Positions 11,101-24,827 of a DNA stretch of 64,000 nucleotides are shown one piece after another (the stretch's first letter is position 1; each line of letters begins with the position of its first letter). Both the position numbers and the translations under genes were made by a program. Origin of the DNA: Rhynchopus sp. YZ270_cl-10 (Eukaryota; Euglenozoa; Diplonemea; Diplonemida; Diplonemidae). Under the pieces are notes generated by a model. The model worked only from the letters and a program-made list of their open reading frames with translations. It searched no databases and was not told the DNA's origin. The DNA is taken from the NCBI GenBank assembly GCA_964035575.1, contig OZ037850.1, positions 826,501 through 890,500 on the forward strand. Reading direction: 5' to 3'.

Positions 11101-14100
11101 GGCGCTTATGGACAAAGTGCTGATGGAGCGTGACATCCGTGAGGGCAGCGTACCCTGCATTACCATCATCTTGGTTGGACCCGACGCAGACAGGAACGAC
11201 ACCTTCGTGGAGGACAGCAGCAGGATCTACGCAGAGATCAACTCGAACAAAGCGGGGTCTGGATGGGAGTTTGGTTTCAACGCAAGGAAGACGACACTCC
11301 TGAGACCGGACAACATCCAGATCATCCACCAGACGAGCAACAACATCAATGACCCTGCCCCGGCACCTGGCTCTGAGGACCGCCCAAAGCTGCTTGTGTG
11401 CCTGAACAAGGACGACCAGTACGAGATCCACGAGGAGGAGGTGTTGACGATCACGATCCACGGCAGCGCTGTCAGCAGCGGCATCTCACCCAACTACTAC
11501 AACAACGAGCAGTTGCAGGTCACGATCAAGCCCAGTGGCGGGAACGTGACGATGCTGCCCGACTGGTTCTACGAGGACGAGATCCGCGAGGGGAGTGCGG
11601 TGCTCACGATGCTGCTAGAGGAGGGCGAGGAGTGGGCTTTCAACCCTTCGACGTGTTTCATTGGGCCTACCCCTGCCAGCTGCAACCCGCCCGTTCCCAC
11701 ACGCGCGATGTGCGAATGTGCGAACAACGTGCTCTGCGACGCTGCTCTGCGCACATCCCAGAGCCAGCCTTACGGGTTCAGTCAGCGCTTTGACAATATC
11801 ATCCAGCCTACGGGGTTTACGTTTAATTCGAAAGACCCTCAAATGCTGGAACTGCGCTTCACAGCAGACGAGCTCTTTGATATCACAGAGGACCAGCAGG
11901 TGCGTGTGGAGATCCCCGGGTGCGCAACCAGATCTGGCGTGCCGACACTGACACAGTACATCACGATCATCCGCACCCCAGGGAAGCTGTCGCTTGTCTC
12001 GCAGTTCCCAGAGGTGGGCAGCCAGCTCCCTTGCAACCACCCCATCTGTGACCACCCAAGCCCGCTCACGTTCACAGAGCGTGACATCCGCAACGGCAGC
12101 GTGGAGCTGATCCTGCGTGTGGACGGCGACCTGTGGAGGAACCGCCCCCTCGACTTCCAAAGCGGCATCCTCTCAGACTGCCCTGCGCTGCCACCGGTGA
12201 CAGGCATCAACAGGCCGAACTGCCCAGATGGGTTCAACGCAAAGCTTCACGACATCGTGCCTTCCGGTGCCATCGATAAGGTCCTCGACACAGACGACAG
12301 GATCTTGAAAATTACGTTCACCCCCGTGCCAAACTACAACATCGATTTCACGGAGACAGTGTGCTTCAACGTTCCTTCAACGATGATGGCAAGCGATTTG
12401 GAGCCTGTGCCGCATGCAGCGAAGTTCCAAGAGGTGTACGGGATGTCGAACTTCTGCTTCAACGTTACTGCTGTGCAAGGGGTGGTCGACATCCAGACGG
12501 TGCCCGCAAAGCTGTGCGAGTCTCATGTTCGCTTGGGTCTGTCGTCCTTCACTATTGTGCTGGAGGAGGAGTTTTGGGAGACGATTGCCCCCACGGTGCT
12601 GTTCTCGCACATCACAAGCAACCAGACGTGTGATGCGACGCTCATGAACTCCGGAGAGTACGCGACGTGCGTGGGCCGCTACGACCAGGAGCGTGTCTTT
12701 GTCGGGCAGAAGACCAAGGGCCTGCTCCCCACCGACCCTCTGACGGGCGTCGACCTCACGAAGGTGAAGTTCCTGGACGGCCCTGCGCCGTACCACACAC
12801 AGCTGCTGTACCCCTTCCCCGAGCAGTCCCTCATCATCCACAAGCAGCGTCCGTGGTACAACATCCGTGAAGACGAGCGCATCATGATCGATGTTGTGTC
12901 CGAGGCGATTCTCTCCGGCCTGCCACCCATCTACAGGTACCTGCTTGACTACAACCTGTGGGACCCGACCAGCCCAACGTACAACAGTGCGAACCTGACT
13001 GACAGGGAGATAACGTCGAAGAGAACGCTTGGCTTTGACGTGCACAGCACAAAGATCTTTAGTCCGATGGAGATTGTGTTCAACGAGAGCGACATCCGCA
13101 ATAGCAGCACGCTTGTATTCAACCTGACGCTTGACTGTGATGAGTTCGTGCCTGGCAGCGAGGTGCTGCTTGCGAAGGGGTTTACGGCCGACGTGCAGCC
13201 GGCACCCTTCCCACTAACAGGGTGGGCTGGGCGGCGCGACAGCATCCTGAGGCTGGACATCCTTAAGGACGACCTTGGCCTGGACACCATCCTGCAGGTG
13301 TCGATCCTGCCTGACCCTGAGTTCGACATCTGCACCGAGACAGAGGAGATCGCCATCGACTTTGCCATCCACACCACGCACTACACAGAGAACGAGGTCA
13401 CACAGATGTTTGCCTCGGCAGAGGCACCCACACCGTACCACGGCGAGGCCATCACATACTACAAAACCGACATCAACCCAAACCTCCACAACGGTGCGTG
13501 GAACGAGGCGTGGAACATGGGGGACTTCTTCAAGATCGTCGTCAAGAACACGCCGTCTAACGCAGCGCTTTCGGTGTGGAAGAACGGGATCGACGACCTG
13601 TGTCCTTTCCCGTGCGAGTTCACAGAGGACGATATCCGGAAGGGCATGGGAGGTGTTAATGTGTCGCTTGACAACAACGGGAATGGGTTCAGCGACACTT
13701 CGATGCTGGCGTTGGGGTTCAACGGGTCGCTGAATGGTATGGTCGACTCGTTCCTTGACCGCATCTGCACCATTGCACCGAGGACTTCTGTGCTGCCGCA
13801 GCCGCCACTGACGCGTGCGGAGATCGACCTGCGCTATGCGATCATCCCCTTCCAGGTGGACCCTCTGTTCGACATTGTCGAGGATGAGGTCGTCACCTTC
13901 ACTATTCCTGACGGTGGAGAGTTGTACGATCGTTGCCAGCAGCGTGTGTGGCCATCGGGTGCGTCTGCGTGCTTCATCAACCCAGTGGGGCCGTTCTCCT
14001 TCACCATCAAGGGTCGTGCAGGCAAGGCCGAGTCATGCAACATGTCTGCCTACCTCAGTGTCGAGCAGCTTGCTGGTGGCCCGCTTACCATCGGCATCGA

Positions 14101-17100
14101 AGGCTTCGAGCTCGACACTTCCGCAAACTCGGACGTAGCCTTCCTGCTGCCACGCTTCACATACGACGTCGCTGGGCAGGTGACACCTGCAGCAGATGTA
14201 CGCTGCAACACTGCGTGGACATCATTCAAAGCCACAGGCTTTAACAACCCGACAGCAGTGCTCCCTGACGACATGATAGACTTCGTCTACGGGTGGACCT
14301 CAGACCTCGGCATCGGAGATCTGAAGGGGCAGAGCCTTGTGCAAATGGGCACCTACATCGACCAAAGTGGGTCCTTCGAGCTGTGCTTCAGGAACAAGCT
14401 CACAACAGATTTCTACGCTGTGCCTGCCTGCGACACACTGGTGGTAGGCAACCCCAGTTGGGTGGAAGACAAGGATAACACCGCCACGTTTGGGCCCTTC
14501 CGTGTGGGTGAGTCCTACACCATGAACTACCGTGGGAGCGGGCTGCGCGAGAACTACATTCTGCCCACAGGAGAGACTGGTGGGGACGAAGTGAAGATTG
14601 TGAGCGAGGAGACAACATGTGACGGTGTCGGGCGCACGACCCGCGAGCTCAAGTCCTACACAGTGAACAACATCAGAACGCTGGATGCCATCAGCAATGA
14701 CACCCTCACGTACTGGCCTGACGCTGTCTTCTTCGAGAGCGGCAGCTTCAGGATGTGCTACCGTGCGTACCGCTCGCGTGTGTGGAAGGAGCTCAGAACG
14801 TTCCGTGTCATTGGCATTGTCGATGGCTTCACACCACGTTGGGTGAACGCGTCCCAATCCACGTTCCTCACCATCGAGGGCAAGGGGCTCATGAACTTCG
14901 ACAAGGTCTTCGGCGCCTACGTCCCCATCCCATCCACGCTGGCCACCCGCCACGACCGTGGGGACAACCTGCAGGATGTCTTATTCGATGCAAACTTCGA
15001 CTGCAGCGCTAGCTATCCAGGCGATACATACGAGGTGCTGAGGTTCCCGGATGTGATGGGCTTCAACGACTACGAGCAGGTGAACCAGCCTGGGCTGGGT
15101 CTTGTTACTGTCACACAGATCATGAAGGATGTGGCCAAGGTGCGTTTGAAGTTCGGCACGTTCTACAGGCCTGGGTACTACCACCTGTGCTACGGGTTCA
15201 ACAACGAGTCCCGTTGGGATGTGGTGCCAGGCGGGACACTGCGTGTGCTCACATCAGTGTCTGACTACAGCCCCAAGGAGGTTGAGGTATACGACATCCT
15301 GGACCCGAAGATCTCTGGCTTTGCTTCTAACATCTACCGCGACTTGTTTACGTTCACATCTTGGATCAACGGCCTGACCACCAGCGTGAAGGCTGTGCAC
15401 ACCGGAGAGACCTGTGCAAAGCCTGGGAGTGGTGTGCACTTCTCTGTTGAGCCCCTCATCGCCGGTCCGAACACCACAACAGAACCGTCGTGGCTTCCGT
15501 ACCAGAAGACCTACCAGGTCAAGGGGGGCTTCGACGTCCCTGGCGAGTACTGGTGGTGCTACGAAGTTAGAGAACTCTTCGACTGCCCGCAGGACACCAC
15601 AGCCATCTCGCTGTGTCCACCTGACACAGAGTATTCCACAAACAGATGGTTCATGTTGCCTGAGCCGTTCATCGTCACGCCGCTCTTCGACAGCAGCAGC
15701 AAAGAGTTCATCCCTGCTGGTGTCGCGTCGCCCATCACCCTCACGTCAATCACAGCGATCGGGGTGGTGCTGGGGCAGACCATGACTCTCAAGTACAAAC
15801 ACAGCGCAGGTGTGTCGTGCATGTCCGAGCATGAGTGGGACAACGCCGTCAGCTTCCCCATTCAGTACCGCCTTCAGGACAACACAGGAAAAACTTACGA
15901 CACACGCTTGAAGCAGGCATTGGACTTTACGCCCACTGTGTTCCTGAGTGGTGAATACATCATGTGCATTGGACCGCACCATGTCGGCAGGACACTGGAC
16001 ATGACGCTCAAGGTGTACCCCTATGTGACCGGGCATGCGGATGTGGACATGGAGTTCCGTGCAGAGAAGGTCAACCCTACGCGCCACCTGCCTGGCAGCG
16101 CAACGCCACTGCCCATTGTGTTTGAGGGCTTTGGGATGCACTTTGCAGGACAGTTTGTGGGCGAGTACCGCCCTGCTGATGTATTCGCTGCCATTCCTTG
16201 GGGTGTCCCTGATGGACCAAACGGCAACTACACTTGTGGCAACTACTCGGCATTTGACCCTTCTCCCTTCAGCACAAGAGAGTCGACGTGGTGGTACCCG
16301 TTCAACAAGGACGTAGTCAGGTTTGAGCCTGATAACGCACTCAGGCTCGACACGGGGACGGTGAACCGTGCGACAGGGCTGCTCTGGAACGCGACGTTCA
16401 CACCTGGTGAGCACGTGCTCTGCTTCTATGACTGGGTGCGCGCCATGTGGGTCAATGTTTACGAAAACCAGCCCGAACCAAACAAGAGTTTCTACGTCCC
16501 GCCGAACACACCCCCCCAGCTGGACATCATCGCACAGGACATCACACTGCACCCCAACAGGGGTGTTGTGTCCATATCCTCGTTCCTCTTCTCCTCCAAG
16601 GCGGGGTTGTACCTGGCTGAGGACGACCAGAATGTGATATACACCATCACACAGGACCTGGGTTTCAATGATGTGCAGCCGTTTGTGTTCCCTCGTGTGC
16701 CAACGTATGAGCGTGCGACGAACATCTTGTGGTTTGAGATTGTGCCTGGCGCAACTGCGGGGAAGTACCAGTTTGCTATTGTTGCGCTGGACGACGGTGG
16801 TGTGCTGTTCAGCGGGAACGACACAGGGTCTAGTGTGTTCAACATCAACATCAAGGGTGTCACTCATGCAGTTGTGGTGCCGCCTAAGATCGACGTCAAC
16901 GAGAACGTGCAGGTGTCGCTGTATGGTGAGGGTCTCACGGCCACAGGGCCTAACGGTGAGTTTGGCGACTGCGTGCGCATTGTCGATGCCAACGACCCGA
17001 ACGGGTGTTTCCGCCAGACTGTTGTGCCCGAGAAGTACTACCCCTCCTGCTTGCCAGACTGCTACACACCTGACGACCGTCTACGTTTCGAGCGTCTTCG

Positions 17101-20100
17101 CACGGCGTGGGAGCTGGGGCGTGCAGAGGGCCCGTACGTGCTGCCCGAGGTGATCCCCGCTGCACTGCAGCCAAGCCCTCTGCTGCCCGACCCAGACGTG
17201 CAGTACCTCCAGATGGTGGAGGCCTGGCGTGATGGGAAGTACTCTGCCTCCGTGTACGATGTGTGCGACCTCAAGAGCACACCCCATGACCTTACAGAGG
17301 CCCCGCAAGGCGGCGGCAACAACCCCTTCGTCACAGGTGCACCAGCGTTTGTCCCCCGCCCGACGTTAGCAGTCATCAACGGCGGTGGTGACTGGCTCAC
17401 TGCTACATACTTCACAACACCCACCCTCCCCTTCCCAGGTGAGTACGCATTGTGCTACAAACTGAAGGGTGACACCGACAGCGACTGGCTTCCCGTAAGG
17501 AACAGCTCCTTCACAGTGACTGCTGTCGTCAACACATTTGCACCGCATGCAATCTACGCAGGACACTCGGCAAACATCAGCTTTGAAGGTGCTGGCTTCT
17601 CGAATGTGGACGAGGTGGTTGGGGTGTGGGTGGCAGACAGCACAAACGATGCACTCAACATTTGGCCAGAGAACGTCACGTGCATGGACCTTGCCGCGAA
17701 CACGAACAACTTCTTCCAAAATACGTTCTCGAGTTCGAACTACTTCAAGGGCTTCACGTACCCCACGAACCCCACCGACAGAACCACCCAGGACCTGAAG
17801 GCCACCACCCTCACTCTCGACGGCAGCGTGATCCGGAGACCTGGGCACTACCAAGTGTGCTACCGTGTGGGGTACACGAACGAATGGGTGACCGCGAGAG
17901 GGGGTCTCATGCGTGTGTTTGCGTCGCTCACAGAGCACGACAGGTTGGAGCAGGTGACAGTCGGGTCGACCGTTTCTGTGAACTTTAAGGGTATCGCAGT
18001 GACAGCAACCCCACAAGGCAGTACACGCACAAACACGACTGTGACGTACAAGATTGTACGATCTATATGCACTGATGACACCTTCCCCGATTGCCAGGTG
18101 AACTGTGTGGATTCTATTTACGAAACGCAAGGAGCTCGCGTGATGGAAAATATCATCACCATCGATGACAGCACACTGACAGGCAACAACTTCAACGACG
18201 GCTTGTCAAGGCAGGGAATAGAAACACTCACCTTCAACTTCCCTGGGTACTACTACTTCTGCTGGTACACGAAGGCCGCAATCGACTGCTTCCCGAAGAC
18301 GGACCCAGCTACAACCTGCTTGTCAGAGGACATCAACTCCCCGTTCATGCTGATGCCCGACCCTGTGATTGTCTCGCCTGTGTACACAGGCTTCAGTCCA
18401 TTTGTTATTGAAGCGGGTGTTGAGACCTTGGTGACGGTGACGGGGCTGTCCATGTACCCATACAACCTTGGGCCGCCAGGGCTGGCACTCCGCAACACGT
18501 TCACGAACCAGACCTCGTGCAGACAGATGGGCCTCCCCTACAAGAAGCAGACGAGCACACTCCCGATGGAGCACACCATTTACAACATATCGGACTCACG
18601 CAACGTGGCAGCGCGCACGTTGCATCTGACGGCTAGCGACAGCATGCTCACGTTCAAAATTAACATGACACGTGCCGGGGACTACGACGTGTGCATCGGG
18701 ATGACGCGTGTCGGAGGTGTGAACCGTCCGGGCCTCCTCCCCAGCTGTCCCCTGTGGACAGAGGCAGGGGCAAGCCTCTCACAAGGAACATGCAACAACA
18801 TCAGCACCATCCTCGAAAACACAGTCATAAGAACCCAGCCACGTGTGACAGGTGTGGAGGAGCTCCCAATGGATCAGAGACCGTACGGCGTTCCCATGAA
18901 CGTGACGCTCCGAGGCTTTGGTATGAAGGAGCTCGACCAGGTCTTTGTTATCAACGGCACCGACGGCTCGCTCTGCCACGAGTGGGACGCGAACCCGACG
19001 TTGTCGACGTTTGGATCGATTGCTATCAACGAACCGTTCTTGCAGTCGCCGTACGCCAGCACCTTTGCAGGGAAGGGGGGTGCGCTCAGCTACGACGCTC
19101 TCAACATCACAGACTACGCTATCCTCAACACGAACCCGTTGTTCCCGCCCACGTCCTACGATGCGCAGCCCTTCGGTATTGCTCGTGCAAACCTGCCATT
19201 TGTCTTCCCACGTCCAGGTGAATACAAGATGTGCTACCGGTCGTCGCTCTATGGGTGGAGCAGGGAGATTCAGCCGAACTTTGTGGTGCCGAAGCCATCC
19301 ATCTCGGATTGGGACTGGACGGTTGTGGATGGGTTGACGCCCAATGTGAACTTCACGTTCTATGGGTCTGGGCTGAACAGCGTCGCAAACTCTGGTGACG
19401 GACTGATGCTGGTCAGGAACGACCAAATCAACTCGAACGACGATCCCTGTGCACGCCCGCCCTCTGACTTCGCAGTGGCAGACAGAACCGACAACCTCGG
19501 GATGGGTGATGACCTGGGTGCGAACATGACGCAATATTTGTGGCAGGACATTGACCTCAACTCCTTCACTGTCGTGCGGAACTACACAATCTGCTACGCC
19601 TTCTGCTGGCTCTCCGAGTTCCCCGTGACGCGTGTCTGCGAGCCTTACATGAGCCTTGGGGAGATCCAGACTCCGATCCGGAACTTCCCTCCGGTCCTTG
19701 ACTTGGTTGACGACTCGTTCTACTCCAGGTCGTGCAGCAATGTGACTATCTTCAGAACAAAGCCAAGCCCAGGAAGGGCTCAGGAGATGTGGGACACACG
19801 CTCTGGAACACACATGCAGAACCTGACGTTCACCGTGACATACAAGAAGCAGCCCGACACAACGAACCTGGACAACCCTGTGGTTGCCTGTGGGAGCTGT
19901 GCCTTCCAAGAGCCGTACATCGATGACGACGGCGTCCTCATCCACACCTTCACCGCCCTTGGCAAGTACGAGGTGCAGGTCACTGCTGTCGACACCGGTG
20001 GCACTGCCATGGGTGGTATCGACACAACGACGACAAAGATGTTCATCATTGAGGTCACAGGACAAAACACACCGCCCATCCTGGAGGTGCCCGAGCGTCT

Positions 20101-23100
20101 GGCTGTGGTTATGTCGCCCACAGGTGTTGTGGTGTCTCCGCCTGTCATCGTTGGCGGTTCTCAGAACGTGTCTGGAGGTATTTTCGCGTGGGAGTCGGAC
20201 ACACAGACTGTGTTCTTTGACGTGGCGACCACGACCGGGATCCTTGCACCACACTTCAGTGCACAGCCGACGTACGACTCTACAACGAACACGTTTACGC
20301 TGCCGCTGACATCATACAACAAGTCTGGCCCAGTCGAGATCCCCATCTTGTTCACAGCCTTTGACGACCTTGTGCGTGGCCCACGTGGCGACACTCCTCC
20401 GCTCATTTGTGGTGAGTCGCGAACTGTGAAGCCAATCACCATTGTGGTGTACCCCGTGAACCAGCCTCCTCTGTTCAACTGGCAGGGGCTCACCACCATC
20501 CTGGTCTACCCTGGACTGAGCTACAAACTGAACCTGGCAACACCCTCCGTTGGGCCCGACTACGAAACTGTGAACCAGACGATCATTGAGAGTGGGGCGA
20601 CTGTGGTTCTGGACTCGAACGAAGATGAGTTCCAAAACATGGTATGCATATGCCACTCTTTTTAAAGAACTAAACAAGGCTGGGGTTCATCTTACAAACT
20701 TTTCCTTCTTTTTTTGCGGTGCCTGCATCTTTTTATCAGATGTAAACCACTTAATGGATGTAGTACCGCATGGTTGGGTTCACCCGGTGCACCGGTCATG
20801 CACCAAGGCACACTGTTACGAGAGGGTTTTGCATTTTCAAGTCAATTTTTTTTTGTACCAAAATAAGTTTAATACTTAACAATGACTCATTACTCACACT
20901 TAACACCACGCACCTACATACCAACCTTACAGCCGCTCTTTGGCAGGGATGGTGTGCTCATGTTCAAGGTGATTGAGAACGCCACCCGCAGTGTTCCTCT
21001 TCCTGTTGATGTGTCACTCTTCCTTAGGTATGTTACATGCTTTGTTTGAAAGCTCCTGTACCAAATGCGTTCTACCCCTACTACAATACAGAGATGATGG
21101 TGGTGTGACCAATGGTGGTCAGGACAGCAGCACCTTGGTGGTGACGCTGTTCATTGGCGACTTCTACCGCCTTATTGTCACACCCACTACGAAGAAGTTT
21201 ATGGAGGACGGGCCGGTCAGCCTGCAGGTCACAGGGGGGTTGCCCTCTGGTGTGCTGAAGATCCACTATCTGTGGAGAGACAGCGCTGCGGGTACTGGCC
21301 TGCTCACAGAGTTCTGGTCGGCAAGACAGACTGGAGACGGTGTGCAGAAGATTGCTGGGCCCGACGCAGGGAGCCAGGCAATGGACGTGAGTAACATCCC
21401 TCAAGGGCAGCACATTGTGTACACACTGTTGTTCCCTGCAGGGGTGGTGGACTTCTCGCGGGTTGAAACGAATGGGGCAATTTTGTGTCCGTCTGCAGAC
21501 TCAGCGCAGGTACTAGACAGCACAGCGCCGTGTTTTTTGACGGAAAAGCTGACGATAACTGCTTCGAATGCGACCGTCGACCAGATAGTGGAGGCTGCAA
21601 GGAACCTGGCCAACAATGAGAACGTCGACGCCTCAGATGCGTTCGTCACAATCTCGTCAGCAGGATCCGCAATTGGTACCAACGGCGACACCTCCACAGC
21701 CACAGCGCAACGTGAGTCCTTGCTCACGAACATTGACACGGTATGAGCCAGAACCTCACAACTTTCTTTCAATACATCCACACTGTGACCATATGTTACG
21801 CTGCACGTATTACGGTGAACAACCTTATTCTACTATTTGCGAACTGTTTCTGTTGCAGTCACCTTTCTTTAGATGTGCATGTGGGGCACGTTCATCTTTA
21901 AGTTCTCTCAGAGGTTCAGTGTCATCTTATGAACGTTTCTCCTTCTTTATCCCCCCACTCACAGGCATCGCAACGTCTCGGAACCCAGGACGGTTTAATT
22001 GCCGATGACATTGGGAACGGTGTGGACGCGATTAAGAGCGTGCTCGACAGCAAGACTGCAGGTGAGGAGGAAGTTGTGTTGAGCGAAGGTGCGACGAAGA
22101 GTGCGCTGTCGTCGCTGAACATCCTGAGCAAGGCGAATGATAACCTGTGGACGGAGTGCTGCAGCACCACAACCATCCCTGTGGGGTGCACTGTCAACAA
22201 CAAGACGTTCTGCCCGCAGTCGTGCTGTGGGGAGCGCATCACAGATGAGGAGGCGAAGCGCATTGACGACCAGGTGCTTGCTGCTGCCAGCGGTGTGCTG
22301 GCGGCAAGCTCCTCTGCAAAGACGCCAAACTCATGGGCGTCCAAGAGCGACCGCACCACCGGGCAGTCACTGTCCAACCAGTCCACACGCAAGTCAGGTG
22401 CGCTTCTGATGGACAGCTTGTTGAGCGTTCTCACACAGTCTGGTCAGTCGATATGCAGGATGCAGTTCCAGCGTGCGATTGAGAAGAACCAAACTACCAC
22501 GTTCAACAACTATGTCGACGAAGACCCTTATGTGGCGGCCACCTCTGAGTACGTCATGCATGCACAGGCGATGCACTTGCAGGCAACCACGAAGGCATCT
22601 GATGACGTGAGCCTGACCCACCTTACAGCCGGCACCGTCACCGGCAAGGTCTCACGCTTCTCGACGACCTCTGGCGGGACACGCAACGGGTGCAGGATCA
22701 TCGTCGCCTTCTTCAACAAGCTCACACACCACGGCGACGGCGAGCCTGCGAAGACTCCGGTCCTCCCGACCGTCGCCTTGAAGCTGAGCGCACTGGACAG
22801 CACAGGCACAGTCACGACGTCTGTGCCCACCTCTGTTGAGTACACCTTCGGCATCCCCCTCGACGACGTAGGTGCGGCCCGCGGGAAGTTCAACTCCTTG
22901 ATCTGGGAGAACGCCATCACGAACTGGGTGCTCCCGAGCTCGGCTGAGGCGACGAAGGTTGAGAACGTGGTGACCATCGTGGGTGCGACGACGCAGGCCT
23001 TCACAGGCAAGGGCAGGGAGGCTGCAGTGCTGCAATCGTCGTCGGAGTTCAACGGCATTATTGTCTCAGCAGCGGCGTACGACTCCCTGGGCGATTCCTA

Positions 23101-24827
23101 CTGCTTTGCGTGCATCGCACTTCCTGTGTACTGGGGGCTCTTCATTGCGTTCTTCCTGCTGGCGATGATGGTCTCGACCTCATACGACAGCAGGCGCTAC
23201 AAGGACGGCACAACCACAGAGGCCATCGACCACTCCACTACCGGCATCACGATGCTTGGCTACTTGCATATGTGGATTGCGCCACTGGTGCTGATGCCGC
23301 TTACTCTGGGGTACTACAAGAGACACCAGCGTGTTGTGACGCTGTTCACGTTCTTCATGATTGCCTTGGCGTTGTGCGCGCCTTTCTACGACAACGAGAA
23401 GCTTGTCTACGAATGGGAGCACTCCGTCGACACGCTGAAAGCTGTCTACAGTGGTGTCATTGCAGGCCTTGTAGGATGGCTCGTGTCGTCCTTTGTGCGT
23501 ATCATCATGTTCCCTGGACCGCTTATGCCAAAGAAGATCTCCCTGAAGAGAAAGGGCTACCAGCCAGAGGAGACGGATCCCCTGAACCCGTCGACACCCA
23601 CAAAGGCGCACGACTACTTTGAAGGCGAGCAGGAGGAGGTCAATTACAAACTCATACCTGCCAAGGCACCGAACAGCAGGGCAGGGGGTGGGGCGTTGCT
23701 GTTCTTCCTTGCGGGCACAGCGGGCACGCTTATGATCATCTTCCTGACGAACAACTACACGTCTTCCTCACAGGGTGAGCAGTACATGCTGACGTTCCTG
23801 TTTGCGTGCTTGTGGCAGATCATGTTTGAGTTCCTGAGTTTTGCTGTTATGTCCAAGACGGGGCACTACGAGGGTGCGAAGAACAGGAAGGGCGAGGTGG
23901 AGGACCCTGGGAAGGAGGAGGAGATGAGCACACCGCCTTCCCCGCATCCGTACCACACGCCAAACACGAACCTTATGGAGGACCCGAGGGAGTTTGGCTC
24001 CTTCACGCCTGTGGGGGGCGACCTGCCGCCGGTGGACGGAGGTTTCCGACCCTCGATTGTCGGGACCGGTGCATTGCCGATGACAGCAGGACGTGGCCAG
24101 GCAGGCCGCTTCTACGACCCTGACACCATCGGGTCAAGCCCACCAGCACCCGGCCTTCAAAGTGTGTACCGCAGCCACACGCAGAACAAAGCAGGTGCCA
24201 ACACACCCCTCGGCACAAACGACTTCACAACAGGCAGGGTCCGACAGTTCGACCCCTCCACTGCAACGTCCTCACCATTCGTTCCCTCAGTCGGAGCAGG
24301 AAGAGGTGCCATGACAAGCGCAACACCCGTAGGTATGAATGATTTTTATCAACGAGAAGAAAAAAATAGGGATGGGACAATACAAAGACACTATTGACCA
24401 AGTATGGTAAAAAAATAAAATGGTTTTTTTCCGCGATCAACGAAAAATTCTTTTTCTGATTTCGTTTCTTTCTTTATCAGACTAGCTTAAACTCAGATAA
24501 CAGTTTTTATTTTTTTTAGTGACGCAATATGGCAACCTGCACCCCTACTGCGCAGCATTAACCTAATTAGAGTAAAGGAAAATGAAAAGTTTTGCGATGG
24601 TGGTGACTATGGCATTAAAAGGATTTACACACTCTCAATGCTTTCTTGACAGTATCTAATAAGGGTTAATAATATTATCGTTCCTTAGGTCATCTGTTTC
24701 TTATAACAATCCCCCATCTTCAGGTTTGGCACGGGAAGGATCACTCAGAGGTGCCGCCTTGGGACCAGTGTCGACTGTCCGACCGGCTGACAATATGTTC
24801 ACTCAGTATACGTCTAGACAGGAGTGA
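5132..24827 (+). CDS. Giant modular surface protein, ~6,241 aa, with signal peptide and six C-terminal membrane segments
   Basis: Five exons inferred by frame: 5132-20641, 20933-21027, 21092-21740, 21965-24332, 24724-24827. All introns are GTAT..CAG and the joined length is an exact multiple of three. ATG 5132 is the first in frame. Residues about 27-50 form a hydrophobic signal peptide ending AAAQA. Residues ~40-2950 are about 15 divergent modules, each with an ExDIRxG motif, a GETW motif, a DPxYDI motif and an IP..SG end. Residues ~2960-4850 hold about a dozen modules with a PGxYxxCYxxxxxxW core. N(T/Q)PP segments near 3791, 4979 and 5109 look cadherin- or PKD-like. A cysteine-bearing stalk precedes six membrane segments (~5800-6050) and a Gly/Pro/Thr-rich tail. 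The outline recalls polycystin-1-like adhesion proteins, but no named domain is certain. It is probably a cell-surface adhesion or sensing protein. The last exon is the least certain. Confidence 0.85.
20642..20932 (+). other. Intron 1 of the giant gene, carrying dispersed repeats
   Basis: Donor GTATGC, acceptor cttacag. The downstream CAG at 20946 would break the frame, whereas 20932 keeps it. The intron holds the TCATCTTA repeat near 20687, a 66-bp block at 20735-20800 shared with an intron at 40366-40433, and the CACTGTTACGAGAGGGTTTT piece near 20811. Confidence 0.8.
21741..21964 (+). other. Intron 3 of the giant gene
   Basis: Donor GTATGA, acceptor actcacag; both flanking exons are phase 0. 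It contains another GAGGTTCAGTGTCATCTTA-type repeat copy near 21911-21930. Confidence 0.8.
24333..24723 (+). other. Intron 4 of the giant gene (probable)
   Basis: Donor GTATGA, acceptor cttcag. Splicing in phase 1 gives a 34-residue C-terminal end with coding-like composition. Without splicing the frame would instead run on to a stop at 24397, so the two ends are alternatives. Confidence 0.55.

Noticed and set aside
18779-20254. 491-codon open frame on the - strand
   Set aside because: Antisense shadow of the giant gene; no motif, and the + frame has clear repeated motifs here.
24333-24397. Unspliced end of the giant gene
   Set aside because: Reading through gives a 20-residue end, but the GTATGA donor and the in-frame downstream exon at 24724 make splicing slightly more likely; kept as an alternative only.
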